Of a stretch of DNA of 64,000 nt, positions 35,208 through 48,785 are shown in pieces (the stretch's first letter is position 1; each line of letters starts with the position of its first letter). The position numbers were made by a program, and so were the translations under genes. The notes below the pieces were generated by a model. That model saw nothing but the letters and a program-made list of their open reading frames with translations. It searched no databases and was not told the DNA's origin. The stretch comes from Holacanthus passer. Taxonomy: Eukaryota > Chordata > Actinopteri > Pomacanthidae. The stretch is taken from the NCBI GenBank assembly GCA_025331565.1, contig JAFREQ010000166.1, positions 887,501 to 951,500 on the forward strand, read 5' to 3'.

Positions 35208-36085
35208 CTTAAATCACTGATCAATCTGAATGAGAAACAGACATCACAGCTGACACACAGGTCGTATGTTGTGATCAGCCACTCTCAGGTGACAGACCTC
35301 CGACATAACACCACAGCCGACTATACAAAATACAATTTGGTGTATTTTAAGCAAACATCTAAAACAGCTTGAAAGACTGAAATGTGACTTTTTGTGGCTA
35401 ATATAGGTACAGCATTGAAAAATGTGCACTGTGAAATGGAGAAAAAAAATAACAAAAACACTTTGGTCACACAGTTGCTCAGCCTGGTCCAGGAGGAAAC
35501 GTTTCAGGAGTGGATCACGACTTACTTTACACAGACACAGCCTGATGTTAAACTGACCCAGAACAGAGGAAGAAAAGTCTGTCTCCTGTTGTGAAGTGAT
35601 GATCAGACTTTAAAGAGTTCAAGTCAAATTTTTGAATCTCTTTTGGCCTGTTTCAACCATTCAGTCATTCAAATCACTGGTGAGCAGAGCTTCATTCATA
35701 GCTGTGTGTTGTGTGCTGAGGTACATTATGTATCTGACAGCAATGAAACTGTCCCCTCCTGATTGAATTTCCAACTGAACAGAGCTAAAAGGCAGACAAG
35801 CTGAGACTGTATTACCTTAAAAATCCACTAGAGGGGGCCAGAGTTGTTTCATTGCCAGACTGGCAGCCAGCTGGGAAAGGACAAGGAGGAATTGGGGGAG
35901 AGAGGGAAAGAAAAGAGGAGCAGAAGATGGTTAAAGGTTAGTCTTAGAGAGGAAGAGAGTGAGAAGATAAACAAACATGCAATCAAAGATGGCAGAGAAA
36001 GTAAAAGAAGGAGGGAATGTGGAGAGTAAGAAAGGACAGACGACAGACGAGCGCTGAACGGTCGTTTCCTGAATCGCCTCTCAAT

Positions 36086-36272
36086 CTAGCATGCACATTT
36101 CTTCTCGTTGGGTTGCGCATTGTCAAGCTTTGTGGCCCCGTTCCCATTGGCTGGCTCAGCAGGTGGTTTGTCGACGCACTGCTCCATCCTCTTCATGACC
36201 AGGTCCAGCAAGGTTATCACCGCCTTGTCCACCTCCGCTCCTGTCGCCGCACTCGTCTCAAAGTATGGGATT
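36086..36272 (-). CDS. rab27b: rab27b exon 6: TSA motif, C-terminus and stop (residues 155-216)
   Basis: Acceptor ctgctcacag; A completes Gly. Reads IPYFETSAATGAEVDKAV and LLDLVMKRMEQCVDK. The hypervariable tail is shorter than in mammals and ends KKCAC before TAG (36088-36086). The CxC end is the double-geranylgeranylation signal. Confidence 0.95.
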
Positions 36273-36559
36273 CTGTGAGCAGCAAGAACAAAAACATTCG
36301 CTTAAAAGCTCCATAATGGTAGATTTTAGATGACAACATGCAGCCGATTTCTAAATAATATCATTTCAATTAGTTCAATTCTATTAAAATCATCTTATAG
36401 AGGCTTGAAACGTATTATTGATTTTGTGCCAGATGTGCCATGTACTGAAACATAGCTAATTTTTCGACATATCAGTAATTTGAGTCGAAGCCTCTGAGAC
36501 ATATCTGAATGAATGAATCTGATGAATTTGATGAATGACAGTATTTGTTAAATATAAAA

Positions 36560-36830
36560 TATTAAGCTTTGTGTTCAGATGTCAGTTCAGTGCAGAAGAT
36601 AATTCCTCCTCCACTGTTGAAGAGCCTTGTTCAGCTCCGCTCTGAGCAAATGAGCAGAGCTTCAAGGTCTCCTTCAAGAGGAGGTTGTAGCGTCCCCAAA
36701 CAAGGTTCTCTCTTTGCACAAGCTGCTTTTTCTTCTAAAGCCATTAAAGGATGGAATAAGCTCGAAGTCAATGTGAAAGCCTGCACAGCACTGCAACCTG
36801 TAGACACATTTAAAATTTAACTTTTCACTT
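36560..36830 (+). mobile_element. LINE fragment: C-terminal end of a reverse-transcriptase ORF
   Basis: The open frame includes KSLVQLRSEQMSRASRSPSR, FSSKAIKGWNKLEVNVKA and VDTFKI, the typical '..AIKxWNxLP..T...FK' end of fish non-LTR retrotransposon polyproteins. It lies in rab27b intron 5, antisense to the gene, and is 5' truncated. Confidence 0.6.
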
Positions 36831-38218
36831 ACAGTATCTGACACTGATACTAACCTACTTCACTGAACATTTCCCAGAGCTTTATAACTTCCTGGAACAG
36901 AATTATGTTGCCAGGTAGCATCAGACTGATGTCTCAGTTGGCTTGAACGAAACCAGGAAACGATATCTTATCTTGCCTAAGTAATTTCTCAAGAAATTGT
37001 GAGATGTCGATGCAGCAGAAGAGTGAGACTGAAAGTTTAAACGCTGTAGGCAGTCGAAGCGTCAGTTTGTATGTAAACACTGAAAGTTTAACTAAAGACA
37101 AATGACTATGAGATGATTCAGCTGAAGTTGAAGTGCAACAGACAGTTGAAGTGTGTGACAGCAGTTGTCGATCCTTGTGTAGCCTGAGACTTTTCATAAC
37201 TGCACCACATTTTAAAAGCAAATCACAACTGGTGGACTAGAATGTGTAGTGGCTACACCTACATTTTTAAAAGACTAGAAATAAAGGTTTAATTAATGTA
37301 CAGCTCAGACTCACTGACCTTTCCCATGAATCATATCGTGACTTCTGTGAGATTGATAACCGCTGTCTGCACTCTCCTTCTGCACACTCTGTTTTAATCT
37401 CTTCACTCTCCACTGTCGTCACACTTCTATTTATGTACCTACTGTTAAATTCCCTGTGCTAAATCCAGATTATTTTAAACTTGCCCCATTTGCCGGTGCC
37501 ATACTGACGATACTGTATCCATGTGTGAGAAAACATGGTATAAATGAATTGAGAGTGTGGAATCTAATCTGAGAGTAATATCAAAGTTATTGCATTATTT
37601 AAGAGCAATAACAGCAAATGCGCAGTCTCTCTTCATTTTAAACCGAGCTCTTGGAACATTCACTCGACACTGGTTAGCTGACCTGAAAGGCTTAAATTAA
37701 TATATGGACGCAATTGTAGCCCAAGGTTATAAGTTGTGCCTATGCTAAGATAATAAAATAATAACACAAGGCTGCATCGTTTGAACCAAGAGGCACACTC
37801 TGCCTCCCACATAGTCTGTCACAACACATTACATACCTTTTGTTTTCCACCTTTCACAATAAAAGCCCTCGACATATGCACTGTGTGATGCTTACCAGAG
37901 GGACGTTTAACTCACTCAGAGTCTTTCAACAGACAACTTGATTAAATAGCTTACACGGTTGTTAAGAATACTTAGGGGCTACATCACACCGTGCCTGATA
38001 GGTCATAACTACATTTTATTATTAAAGTCTCAACACCACAGGTGAACAATGGAAAGGTGATGTACCCTGATGAACTGGTTTTATCCTGTAAACATAGAAA
38101 GTCGTACACTAAGTTGAGAAACAGTATATTCAGCTCCTCCGATATTCGTAATATTCAAGTGATCCTCACTCCAAATAAAACTCATGCACCAAATGCAATA
38201 CATGAAAAACAGACCTAC
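36831..38218. other. Rest of rab27b intron 5
   Basis: AT-rich, with no further recognised element. Confidence 0.6.
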
Positions 38219-38342
38219 CCGTATTTATCAGCCAGCTCCTTGGCCTGTTTCTCCTGAACCTCCCGCTGGTCGGCCAGGTCCGCCTTGTTTCCTACCAGCA
38301 CAATATCTGGATTCTCACAGTAGGCATTGGCCTGTAGCTGGC
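38219..38342 (-). CDS. rab27b: rab27b exon 5: NKAD guanine-binding motif (residues 114-155)
   Basis: Acceptor tttttccag; GC completes Ser, then QLQANAYCENPDIVLVGNKA and DLADQREV. Ends LADKY plus a split Gly before gtaggt. NKAD contacts the guanine base. Confidence 0.95.
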
Positions 38343-38544
38343 CTGGAAAAAACACAAATAAACAACAGCAAGCAAATGAGATGTGCAAGTGAATAAGGAC
38401 AGAAAAACTGGATTTTTGCGCAGCCGTAAAGTAAAATTTCCTTTAATTAATAATGTGCAAATATAGCAAAATCAGAAGAAGACCCCAAACTAAAACAACG
38501 CAGATTTCTAAACACGTAAAGAAAATGCGACGTTAACAACATAC

Positions 38545-38648
38545 TCATCCAGTTTCTAACGTTGAGGAAGCTCTGCTGGCTGGTGAGATCAAACATCAGC
38601 AGGAACCCCATTGCGTCCCTGAAGAACGCCGTCGTCAGGCTGCGGAAC
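38545..38648 (-). CDS. rab27b: rab27b exon 4: switch II to NWM (residues 79-114)
   Basis: Acceptor gcgttccag; G completes Arg. Reads FRSLTTAFFRDAMGFLL, then MFDLTSQQSFLNVRNWM and a split Ser before gtatgt. Identical in pattern to RAB27B at the effector-facing switch II. Confidence 0.95.
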
Positions 38649-39331
38649 CTGGAACGCACAGGAAAACACTTTCTAGAAATATTAAAGCAATTCATTACAT
38701 TCACTACAGGCTCAGATCCCAGGAGTTCAATTCACTCTTCTAACTCTTATCTTGTCTCTCGTGATTTTGAAAATTCAGCATGAAGAGATAAAGGCTGCAA
38801 ACAACAGTATGTTTGAGTCTCCTACTTCTCTGAATAAGACCCGAGCTAAAGGAGAGTGCATACTGGACTTAGATTCATCTGGTGGACAGAAACACGACTC
38901 CAAATGAATGATAATGTTCCTCCATATTTGCTTAAAGTGTAAATAAGCAACTGTTTGCTAACAAGTCTTCATATCAACTTAAAAGCTGTCAATATAAAAT
39001 CTATTAAAAAAAGATTTACAGGCAGAGAAACAATGACTATGACTCAGTGCAGAACACTGGGCCTCTGGGTCCAGCAAATACGTAACATGCAAACAACCAG
39101 GATAAAGCAACAGATATGAGTCCAGCGAACTGATCATACAAGTGGAATAAAGACTAGGCGCTCGATTAAATGGCCATGAAGATCGGTTTATGAAAACAGG
39201 AATTTGTACCGTTACACCGAGCTGAAGAAATGAAGTTAAAATTATGTAACTAACACTGACTCATCCTGCAGTGAGTCATCAGGCCTTTATAAACAGATTC
39301 AACAGATCAAGGCCAGTTCCAATTAAAGACC

Positions 39332-39371
<40 letters not shown>

Positions 39372-39619
39372 TCATATATATGACTGACACAATGTATATG
39401 CGGGCAAGGAGGTACAAAGACACACACATATTTACACACATATATATGTATACATATATAAGAATATAGATAATCAGAGGCAATAATCTCTCGTTTCTCC
39501 CTCAAAACATCCCGTGTTATTATATGTACACTTCAGTTTTGAAAAAGCAGACTGAGTATGTGTGTAACCGATTGTAAAGAAAAAAACAAAAAACTGTCTG
39601 AGTGTGAGGAGGAGCCCAC
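38649..39619. other. rab27b intron 3
   Basis: Holds a (CA)n microsatellite (39330-39372) and TA-rich sequence (about 39374-39460). Nothing else recognised. Confidence 0.7.
39330..39372. repeat. (CA)n microsatellite
   Basis: About 20 CA units with one AA interruption. Confidence 0.93.
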
Positions 39620-39702
39620 CTCTCCTGTCCAGCTGTGTCCCAGAGCTGAAGGTGAACCTTGAAGGTTTTCCCTGTGGTCGTCCCATTGGATGCTGTGTAC
39701 AC
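39620..39702 (-). CDS. rab27b: rab27b exon 3: interswitch and WDTAGQE (residues 52-79)
   Basis: Acceptor ctcctcag; reads VYTASNGTTTGKTFKVHLQ, then LWDTAGQE and a split Arg before gtgggc. The loop VYTASNGTTTGK is the most divergent part of the protein; mammals have one more residue here. Confidence 0.95.
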
Positions 39703-42700
39703 CTGAGGAGAAAGAAAAGACTAGCTTTTAGCCATCAGACACAATCAACATGCGTCACACGAAAGGCTGAATGAAGTAACATCCTCTTTTGTGGACATTT
39801 CACCAACAAATATATACATTAACATACATTAAAATGTAAATAAGAGACACTATCTATTCATATCAGTGGCCCATTTTGTCAGAGCATGTTACCAATTTCA
39901 TTAAAAATAAAAACAGGACTGTCCAGCAAAAAGTTGAACCTCACTCAACTTTTACAGCGACGCGTCATCTGGCAACACACAACACTAACCAATAAAATAC
40001 AACAAGAAGCTTTTTCTTTTCTACACTGTCCAGTCCTACCTGCTGGGAAGTTAACACTAAATAGCCAGCTGTATGCAGATATCAGGCTGGTGTCAAGACC
40101 CACAAACAGCAGGAGCAGATGAATCACTGAACGCACCGATCACTGATTATTAAATTGGGCGTCGAATGTTGACAGTCTACACCTATATGGTATAACCTGT
40201 ATTTTTTCAATCTGCATAACAATGACAGTCTTGTAGGTGGTGCAGGTCTGTCATTATTCTTGCGTCTGACAAACTTTGACGCTTCAATTGTTTTAACCTT
40301 CCTTCATTTTGCAGGAAAAAAATCGATCACCAAGCTTAAAAAACAATATTCTATTTGTTGGCCATATTGTCCAGCCGTACATGCAAGCACACATTCCTGG
40401 TAGATGTGAGGTGAGCAATGTAATGCCACTGTTTCCCTGGTGTTTTCCCTGGACAAGTAAAATTGTTAGAGTGTAATATTTCCACAATTTTAAAACCCTT
40501 CCTCACAGTGTTATAAAACGTGCTTCATCTTAGCATCTGCCAAGCCTTCAATCTCAAGGATCTGTTACTAACATGGAACTACCAGGATCGTAATTCATCA
40601 TCTCGCTGATACCTGAAGCAACACGCCACCACCAACGCAGCCCCCTGTGATTTTTAACACAGTGCTGTTTTCTGACTGAACACCCCCTCCACAGCTTTAT
40701 TGTTGTGAATATCTTGAGCAGGTCTGACTAACAGACTAACGATCTGGACAGCGATCGTGACTCCGTAATGATGAACTCTGGTGTGCTGCAGCTGGTTGTG
40801 TTTGCGTCTCCGCAGGAAGCCTCGAGCGTCATTCGCACCTCTGACTCTCCCAGATGAGACACTCTGTCACTTTCTCCGGCTCACTTCTGTGTTCGCACTG
40901 ATCCTAATTTTCCAGGTGATAACTGACTTTCAAACGTGGTTTATGACAATTTATGACGATTGTACACGTGACAGTGTGAGTCCTTGATGATGAGACCTGG
41001 GGTGCAGATTGTTCTTGGAGCTGAGGACTGATGGATTACAACATTGAGTTTGGGCACAAATGCCACAACTGTACATTTTCCCATACATTTCTTTGCTGAA
41101 ATGAAACATTTGTGTTTTTCATCTAATGAAATAAAACTAACTTTTCACAAGCATCAGTGTTATAAAATTACTAAGTAAACAAAAGTCTCAATGACTATAC
41201 CCCGTACTGAAAAATGAAAATTCAAGAAAGTCATAATATCTTATTTTAGGAGGATTGATTCTTATTTTTCCAAGATCTGTGTGGACTTTTTCCAAGCTAA
41301 GCTCCAAGCTGTTAATCATTCTCTAAGCCTCAGATTTTCATGAAGGGAATTTCAAAGCTGAGAGGACCTGACTGCGAAATTGGAGTTTGCAGCAATTATT
41401 TTATCTTTTTCAATGACAGCTGAGAGGTGAACAACAGAAATACAGTGTTCACGTTATGAGGTAAACCACTGGAAATGTGCACTTGCCAGATGATGTTCAG
41501 CTTTTCAATGGACGTGGTTTTGCTGGAGCACCCTGCACTGCCAGACTGGCTCCATTGAATTTAAGCCAGAGGGCTGAGTTCATTACCTGCTTAATCAGAA
41601 AAGTCTTGGAATCAGCTAGATGTTCACTATATTTAGCTCAGTTTAGAGCAGCTGGAGATTTGGCTTCAACACAGCTTCCCAAAACTGCCCAATAAATTCT
41701 GGTTCAGTGGCTCAAAGGAACTGGTCCGCATTCAGCCTCAGCGTCAGGTTCCATAAAGACCCTGAGGAGGAGCCACTGACATCACTGAACTACAGCTGCG
41801 ATCACACGTGTGTCTGCTTCTGTTTGACTCTTGAAAATGGGGTGTGATCTTAACACACACACACAGACAAAGAGAGAGAGAGAGAGAGAGTGAGAAGGTG
41901 AGGAACAATAATCAATCCTATGAGTCATCCGGAGCAGTGGGATTAAAGCAGTATTGTCAGTACAGTATATGTGATGTGTGAAGGCAGAAAAGCATCAAGC
42001 TGACCAAACCACTGACCAAACCAAGCCACAGCAAGATCCTGATTCAGATAACTGCATCTCAGATTCCTGGATGTATTTATCCTAATGAGATTCCAGCAAT
42101 GGGAGTAAATGTTTTCAACAGGTGTTAGGGACAGTTTTAAGTGGTACTTCAGTCAAAATCAATCCTGAGAGTATGAAACCCCCACAGGCTTGAAACGTTT
42201 CTTTGTTACTTTACAGAAAACTGCAGCTGTGGGAAGTTTTAATTTATCTTATTTGCAATGGATTCCAATATTGACAAGTTATTACATGGGAAAAATAACA
42301 TCCATCAAAGCCTCTGAAAGAATAATTTGACATTGCTTTCTTGCAAAGAGAAGATCGATATCACTCTCATGTCTGTTTTGAGGCCTGAAGCGCCAAAAAA
42401 TGTGTAAACCAGCACCTCTGAAACACACTATGCCATCTCATTTGTTTAATCTGTAAACAAACTGAAACGGCGATTTCTGATTTAATGGGGAACTGAATGC
42501 TTTAACCATTACTTCCCATCCATGCTGATAAGTGTTCTTGTCAATATGCCACTGTCATATTTCAGTGTCAATGCAATGTGCTATTCAGAAATACAGCAAA
42601 CATGAACTGCTTGGATCAGGATATCCCAGCTATTATAGGCTCACTAATTCTGTCTGTATCATGCTCTCAGTGCAACCTTAACCTAGTAGTGTTTGCTCCT

Positions 42701-43638
42701 AAACTTAACCAAATCCTCACCCTAAGAGTAGCAGCTTAGAAAATGGTCATGTGAAATATTTTTTCTAAGGGTGAGGCTCATATGGGTCTGATGAGATCAC
42801 TGCTTTTTAACTCCACAACCCCAGATTTCAAACTTGTAGTCTTCAGGCCCAACCACAGCAGACTTACACAGCTTTAACAACATGATTTTAACCTCTAGCC
42901 CCCCAGAAGCTTGCAAAATAAACACAAAATTGTTGGAGGAAAGAACATGAAAAATATATATTTCTCACAAAATGATGCTGTTTTTCTTTGTTTGGAAGAA
43001 TCTTCTCTGACTTTTGCTTTTTTCCTCAGTACTCAGGCCAGAAAGGTTGGGAACCATCTCTGTAACCCAGGATTGTCCATGACAGCATCACTGGTGAAAG
43101 CAAAGTACTACTAGTTTTTCATGTTTGTAAAATAGCAAAGACTGAATTCTTAAATATGTAGTTTTGTAATTTATTTTTCCACGTATTAATGCCACAGAAA
43201 TCAAGAAGTTAGAAACAAAATAGTTAACCGAAGCCGTCTTTGCACAGAATTTATTGTGGTTTATTGGTGGATCTGACCCAGGTTTGATCTCCCTGTGTAT
43301 GTTAAAATAATGATTGTGACTCAGCTCAGTAACTGCTGTGGGAAAGGCAGCAGAAAATCCAGACCTGACCTGACCCACCATTTATTCTTTGATAAATACA
43401 GCCCAAAGAAAATGCATGGGCAAAGGACACGGTAACTATAGCAACCAAGCCTGCATCACCTGCATGTTGGGAGAGTGTGTGGAAGTTGGCGTATCAGAAA
43501 ACTGACGTCTAGTTGAGATGAAGCTTAAGATGAATTAGCCAACAGAGCAGCAGAAATATCTAAAAACTACCTGAAACTTGCACATATTTCCCTGCTTTTA
43601 TTCCTAACAATGATTCAGATAAAGGAATCAGAACTCAC
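39703..43638. other. rab27b intron 2
   Basis: Contains a GA tract (41869-41890). No exon or mobile element I can name. Confidence 0.6.
41869..41890. repeat. (GA)n microsatellite
   Basis: About eleven AG units preceded by a short CA tract. Confidence 0.9.
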
Positions 43639-43810
43639 CACTCTCTTTTCCCTGAAGTCGATGCCGACTGTGGTGATAAACTTGGGGTTGAACTTGTTGT
43701 CTGTGTATCGGTACAGGAAGGTGGTCTTCCCCACGCCGGAGTCCCCCAGGGCAAGGAGTTTTATAAGGTAGTCATAATCCCCATCAGTCATAGTGATGAC
43801 CGCAATAAAC
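43639..43810 (-). CDS. rab27b: rab27b exon 2: initiator Met, P-loop, switch I (residues 1-51)
   Basis: ATG is the complement of 43789-43791, preceded by 19 bases of leader after an acceptor reading ttttctccag. Coding therefore runs 43791 down to 43639. It encodes [17 protein letters not shown] and GIDFREKRV, ending in phase 0 before gtgagt. The start is fixed by exact agreement with the RAB27 N-terminus. Confidence 0.95.
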
Positions 43811-43879
43811 CTGGAGAAAACAAACAGAGACTCAAGTTCACATATAGACACACACAGAGAGGCTGACGTTTTCATAAGC

Positions 43880-43883
<4 letters not shown>

Positions 43884-43913
<30 letters not shown>
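43884..43913. repeat. (GT)n microsatellite
   Basis: About 15 GT units, 73 bases upstream of the rab27b coding exon in gene orientation. Confidence 0.95.
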
Positions 43914-43916
<3 letters not shown>

Positions 43917-46689
43917 TAAAATTAGAGAGGGCATGTGACATTAATAAAACAGAAGCAAAGACAAAATAAGAAAGAAACAAACACTGACATTAGAATTTAA
44001 GAAGTCAAACAAGCCAATGAATAGAAAATGTACTCAGTGATAGAAAGGAGATGGTGTGTGTGTGTGTGTCTGTGTGAGTGTTACACTACCCACTATTGAG
44101 TTATGGGACTGTGGTCAAGGGGTCGTCCTGACCAGAGCATGACTTTCTGGGAAAATAGTAACTTTGTGTGAGTGTGGGAGCATTAAGTGCGGGTGGGAAA
44201 GATAGTGAGAAAGCAGAACATCAGTCAACGCAAGGATGTGAAAATGTAGTTAAGTGTAAGAAAAAACTCAAGCAAGAAAAATTTATATTATTCACAATGA
44301 AAATCTAGGAATGTGTGTTTATTTTGAATATTAAAAATCATTAACTTCCAGCAAAATCATCAGGTGCATCCACGTATTTTTTTTGACAACTCCCAAGAAA
44401 CAGTTAAAAAATAGGATTTATTCATTAAAGGAATGCAGTTTTCATGTGAAATTCTGAAATGAAATGTTCATGTGTGTAATGAGTTGTAGTCTGGGGTAAG
44501 TTTGCCTCATGGCTAAATGTGGTATATTTAGAGAGGGGATCATAAGACTCTAATTCACTCAGCTGAGAGGAAGCACATATAACACTGTGCTTTATTACAG
44601 TGAGGACACTCATTAACTCTTCACAGTAACTTCCCTGTGCCTCAGACAGCACGGGGAGAATCAGAGTGACGCTGTTCAAAGATAATACTACATGATATCT
44701 AACCAGCACTCAACCCTCATCATAACGTTGAGGTTTGTATGAACTGCAGCTATTTCTGTCTGGAATAGTTACAGAGCTATGTGTGCACTGTAATGAGAAT
44801 TGAAGTGGGAATTTAAAAGTAATGTAAAAGTAACTGTAACTATTTACTCATTTCAGTAACTTGTACAATGTTGCTTATCTGTACCATGCAAAAACGCTTT
44901 TGTTTGCATGGAAACATGCAGTTAACATCCAATAATTATTGTTGGGTAGTTGTTAACATCCATAGACTGATGAAAGTTGAGCTTATCACACAGTGGAGAT
45001 CTGAACCTGGATATAAGATGTCCTAAAAATGGCAACAATGGCAACTCTCCCCTCCCATCAGAAAGTAAAGCAATGGTGTTAAAGATTCACAAAGCAAAGC
45101 TGTGGCTTCACATTCATAAAAGCTACAACTCTCGTTTCAGGTATTCAATGAACAATAGTGGATATTTTATGCTTTTAATCAGCAGCAGAAGCCCAGAGAG
45201 AATGACGTCCGAGCTGGCCAATGCTACACTATGTGAAAGTGATCTACCCATTAAAAAGTGGAATTTTTTTATAGCATAAAAGAGTAACTTTTGTCTTCAC
45301 ATCTTTTTGTTCATTTTTAATTACAAAGTAACACAGAGAAGATTTTTCAAATTGATATCTAACAAATGCATTGCCGCACAATGACGACACAACTTAGACA
45401 ACTAAAGCATCTTTGGTGTCTGTGACGGATTAATGCACTGACACCTGTGGCTTCCTGTGTAAGAAAACCGCAAATCTAAAACTGCGTGGTTTACATTACA
45501 GATGGTCCAGAATTATGTTCAGTATGAGAAAAAGAAATATCTTTTCTACTACAAAACAGTACATATTACTCAGTTAGGTTTCCTCTATTTATGGTGACTA
45601 AATGATAGTAAACTGATTTCATGATGTTATTATTTCTCTCTTCTCTTGCTCTCACACACATATCCATCCATCAGTCTTCTGGGGGTGTGGCAAGGAGGAG
45701 GAGCTCATTGATCGGTCATCATTGGTGGAAAAACCAGGAATGTTTGTAGTGTGATCAGCAATGTCTGAGTCAGTCGGTCAGTCACGACTCCCTGAGGGTG
45801 AAACGGTTAACAGCAGCTCGGTCAGCTGACGGCAGAGAACAGCACAACTCACAGTCGCCCTGACAACGAACAAAAGAACAGGACGAAACAGACAAACATA
45901 GACTAAAGTAGGGATTTGTTTCAAAATGTGTGTTCATTTTATTAGAACTGGTGGGAACGGAAAATGATTTTAAATGATTTTAAATATTAATGATTTCATT
46001 TTTGACAGAAAACAAAATCGCCTTCATCATCACCCAGTTGCCAGTTCCTCCATGTTATTATACCCATCTTCTATACATTTGTGTTCTCTTTGGATCACCC
46101 AGTAAATAGTGTAGATGATGGCTACCATACTGCATCTGCCACAGCACTACAGTGATCAGTTCACTAGAATCAGTGAACCATTCATCTACAATCTACTCTC
46201 CTCTGGCTATGTTCCTGAACAAACATGGAAAATCCCTATCTGCTATGTTTACAACAGCTGCTGTTCTTGTCCAGCATGAAACCCTGAGTCAACTTTCTAT
46301 TTCAACCCAAACCATGATCTTCTAAACCTAGCCAAGCAGTTTTGTTGCCTAAACTTAAGCAAACTATGACTGGGAAGTGAAAAAAAACACTGAAAATAAT
46401 ACTGTCAGTCAACTAAGTCTAAAATTAAAAAGTCACTGTTGACTTTTAGTTTCACCAACCAGACTCTCCTACATCACCTTATACACAATGCCCCCTCTCC
46501 AAATATGCATCTTTATGATCACTGACTGACCTCAGCGCTTCTGAACGATGACTGAGAACACATCAAAATACTGACAACCTGTTCTGGGAAGACTGGTCCT
46601 CAGCTCTAAGGTTTTATGAAAAAAAATAGCACAAGCAAATGACACTCAAGTCAACGACAAGTCTATAGCCATGTTAGCAGCCCTATGAT

Positions 46690-46850
46690 GGTGTACCGAG
46701 GCACAACAGCGCTTCAGCTGAACGCAGATATGCTCATGAAGACAATGTTAACATGCTGAAGAACAGCTGAGGCTGATGGGTAAGTCATCTTTGCAGGTTG
46801 TTCAGATATTTCATTATGAAGTAGTTTTGGTTTCTGGACCAAACTTTAAA
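46690..46850. repeat. Dispersed percomorph repeat, partial copy (family B)
   Basis: gttaacatgctgaagaacag, cagctgaggctgatgggtaa and ttctggaccaaactttaa are shared phrases with the longer copy at 48440-48785. Confidence 0.5.
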
Positions 46851-48439
46851 GAGTGAGTCGATCCTCAAATTCTGTTAGGACCCTCCCTTCCAACTTCTGT
46901 GAGGCAAATAACAAACAAAAGTTTACTGTTAAAAGATTGGGTGTAGTCCACTCAAGTCAAATTACAGCCAAGAGGTGATGGATCAGACAACAGTCACATA
47001 ATTCAACAGTGATTTGTAAAAGTAATATATGGCTTTGAAAGGGTCTACCTACACAAAGCACAGCTTCGTTTGGAGGACTTGGTAGGGCCTGTTGAGTGAA
47101 GGCAGCACAGAGCTGAAAGGCTCAGTGATCTTCTCCTAAGTGTATCTTCTCTGATCTCGCAGAGCCGTTTTGTCCTTATCCATCACAGTACTTCAGCAAC
47201 ATACAGGAGCACGACTTGGTCTGAGGAAGTGGAACACATCTATATTGTGTGCTATAGTGCTTTTACGATCAACAGGTTAAATCCCACACTGAACTAATGT
47301 ATCAATGAGTTCCACCACCAGAGGAATCCGCACCCCCACAGAGAAGCATAAATCCACCTGACAGACCCTGAGTGTAATTTCCCCCATTCAGCGCTGTGCT
47401 GCTCTAGACACACACAGATTTATTACACACTGTGCATTCAATCTGAACAGAGCAGGAAGAAGTGCCGAGTGTGTGGAGCCCTACAGCGTGTTTACAGCAA
47501 TGATGTACAAATATGATGCCATCATGAGATGAGAATTCAAACCTACTGATCTTGAATAATGTAAAAGACTGGATGTTCCCTAATCTCCGTAATTTAATTT
47601 TGACAAAGCAGAGGTCTTGAAAATCTGATTTGACTGAAGCTTAAGCAGTTAGTACATGTCATGTCTCTATCAACTGAGGAACATATCCAAAATCAAATAA
47701 TTCCTAACATTCAGTAACAGAGAGGGAAATGCATGCTTTCATATCTTTGCACCTAGATTATTACAATGTCGTGTTTACTTGTAAAGGGGCATTCCCAAGA
47801 TTTTACATATGAAGGTCAGTTTACTCATCATGAGTAACAGTACAGACCAGAACAAAGCGTTCACATATCACCAAAATCTTGGCTTCATTACAATGGCTGA
47901 TAAACTCATGTAGGATTAATTTTAGTACAAGTACAAAAACAATTGTTAATTGCACGCAATGCCTTGTATCCAGCACCGGAGTATATAACCAAACTTCTAA
48001 TGCTTCGTTATGTCACTGATTTGGGTCTTTTAACTATTTCAGCCCTGCTAAAACATCCAACATCATGATCGTCCAGAAAACAGGGAATATTAGAAAGCAG
48101 CATGGAGGCAAGTCGCTTCAGTCTCTTCTTTCAAACTCAGACTGAGCCATATCACCTTGCATGTTGTTCCCAGACTGAAAAAACAAATAATGTTCAACGC
48201 CTGTCATATCGCATATAGGGGTAAAAATTTGCTTGTCCACTCAGGTGTCATGTTTCCATCGCTCGAGCTGATAAATACTCCGGACTACTGCATTTGACCC
48301 AGGACTGAATGCCGTATCTTTCCCCACTGAAGACAGTTAGTGTAGGTGGGTTTTTTGTAGAGTTGGTGTTGTTTCTAGAGTCTGGAGCTTGAACCTCTGT
48401 GAGATTGTGGTTAGGCACAGCACTGCCTTGAGCTAAAGG

Positions 48440-48785
48440 CAAACATCAGGATGCTCAAAATGCTTCATCAACATACTTTGGCATGCTTGCATATCAACAT
48501 TTGCTAATTAGCAATAAACACAAAGTGCAGCTGAGGCTGATGAGAATGTCATTAGTTATTCATGTATTTGGTCATAAAGTACTAGAAAAATTAGTTTTGA
48601 CAATGCTTGAGGCACTAGAGGAAATGTCAGGAGATCACCATCATTAGTTTCATCCTCTGGGGAACATGAATGTGCACAAACATGTCAATCTATGCTGTGG
48701 TTGTTCAGTCAGGACCAAAGTGGTGGACCAACTGACTGACCCACACTGACATCCATAGAGCCACAATGCTAAGGCTGATCAAGCT
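48440..48785. repeat. Dispersed percomorph repeat (family B)
   Basis: Ordered phrases: catttgctaattagcaataa, agctgaggctgatgagaatg, gtatttggtcataaagtact, ggggaacatgaatgtg, accaaagtggtggaccaact, atagagccacaatgctaagg. This order is familiar from a high-copy fish repeat; its class is not evident. Confidence 0.6.

Larger units (their letters stand above)
30360..36085 (-). other. rab27b: Possible long 3' UTR of rab27b
   Basis: No coding sequence follows the rab27b stop. On the minus strand AATAAA (complement of 30381-30386) is followed by a T-run (30345-30362), a plausible poly(A) site. Mammalian RAB27B has a multi-kilobase 3' UTR, so about 5.7 kb is reasonable, but nearer AATAAA hexamers exist. 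Two inverted-repeat elements and a 24-T run (32392-32415) lie inside. Confidence 0.3.
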
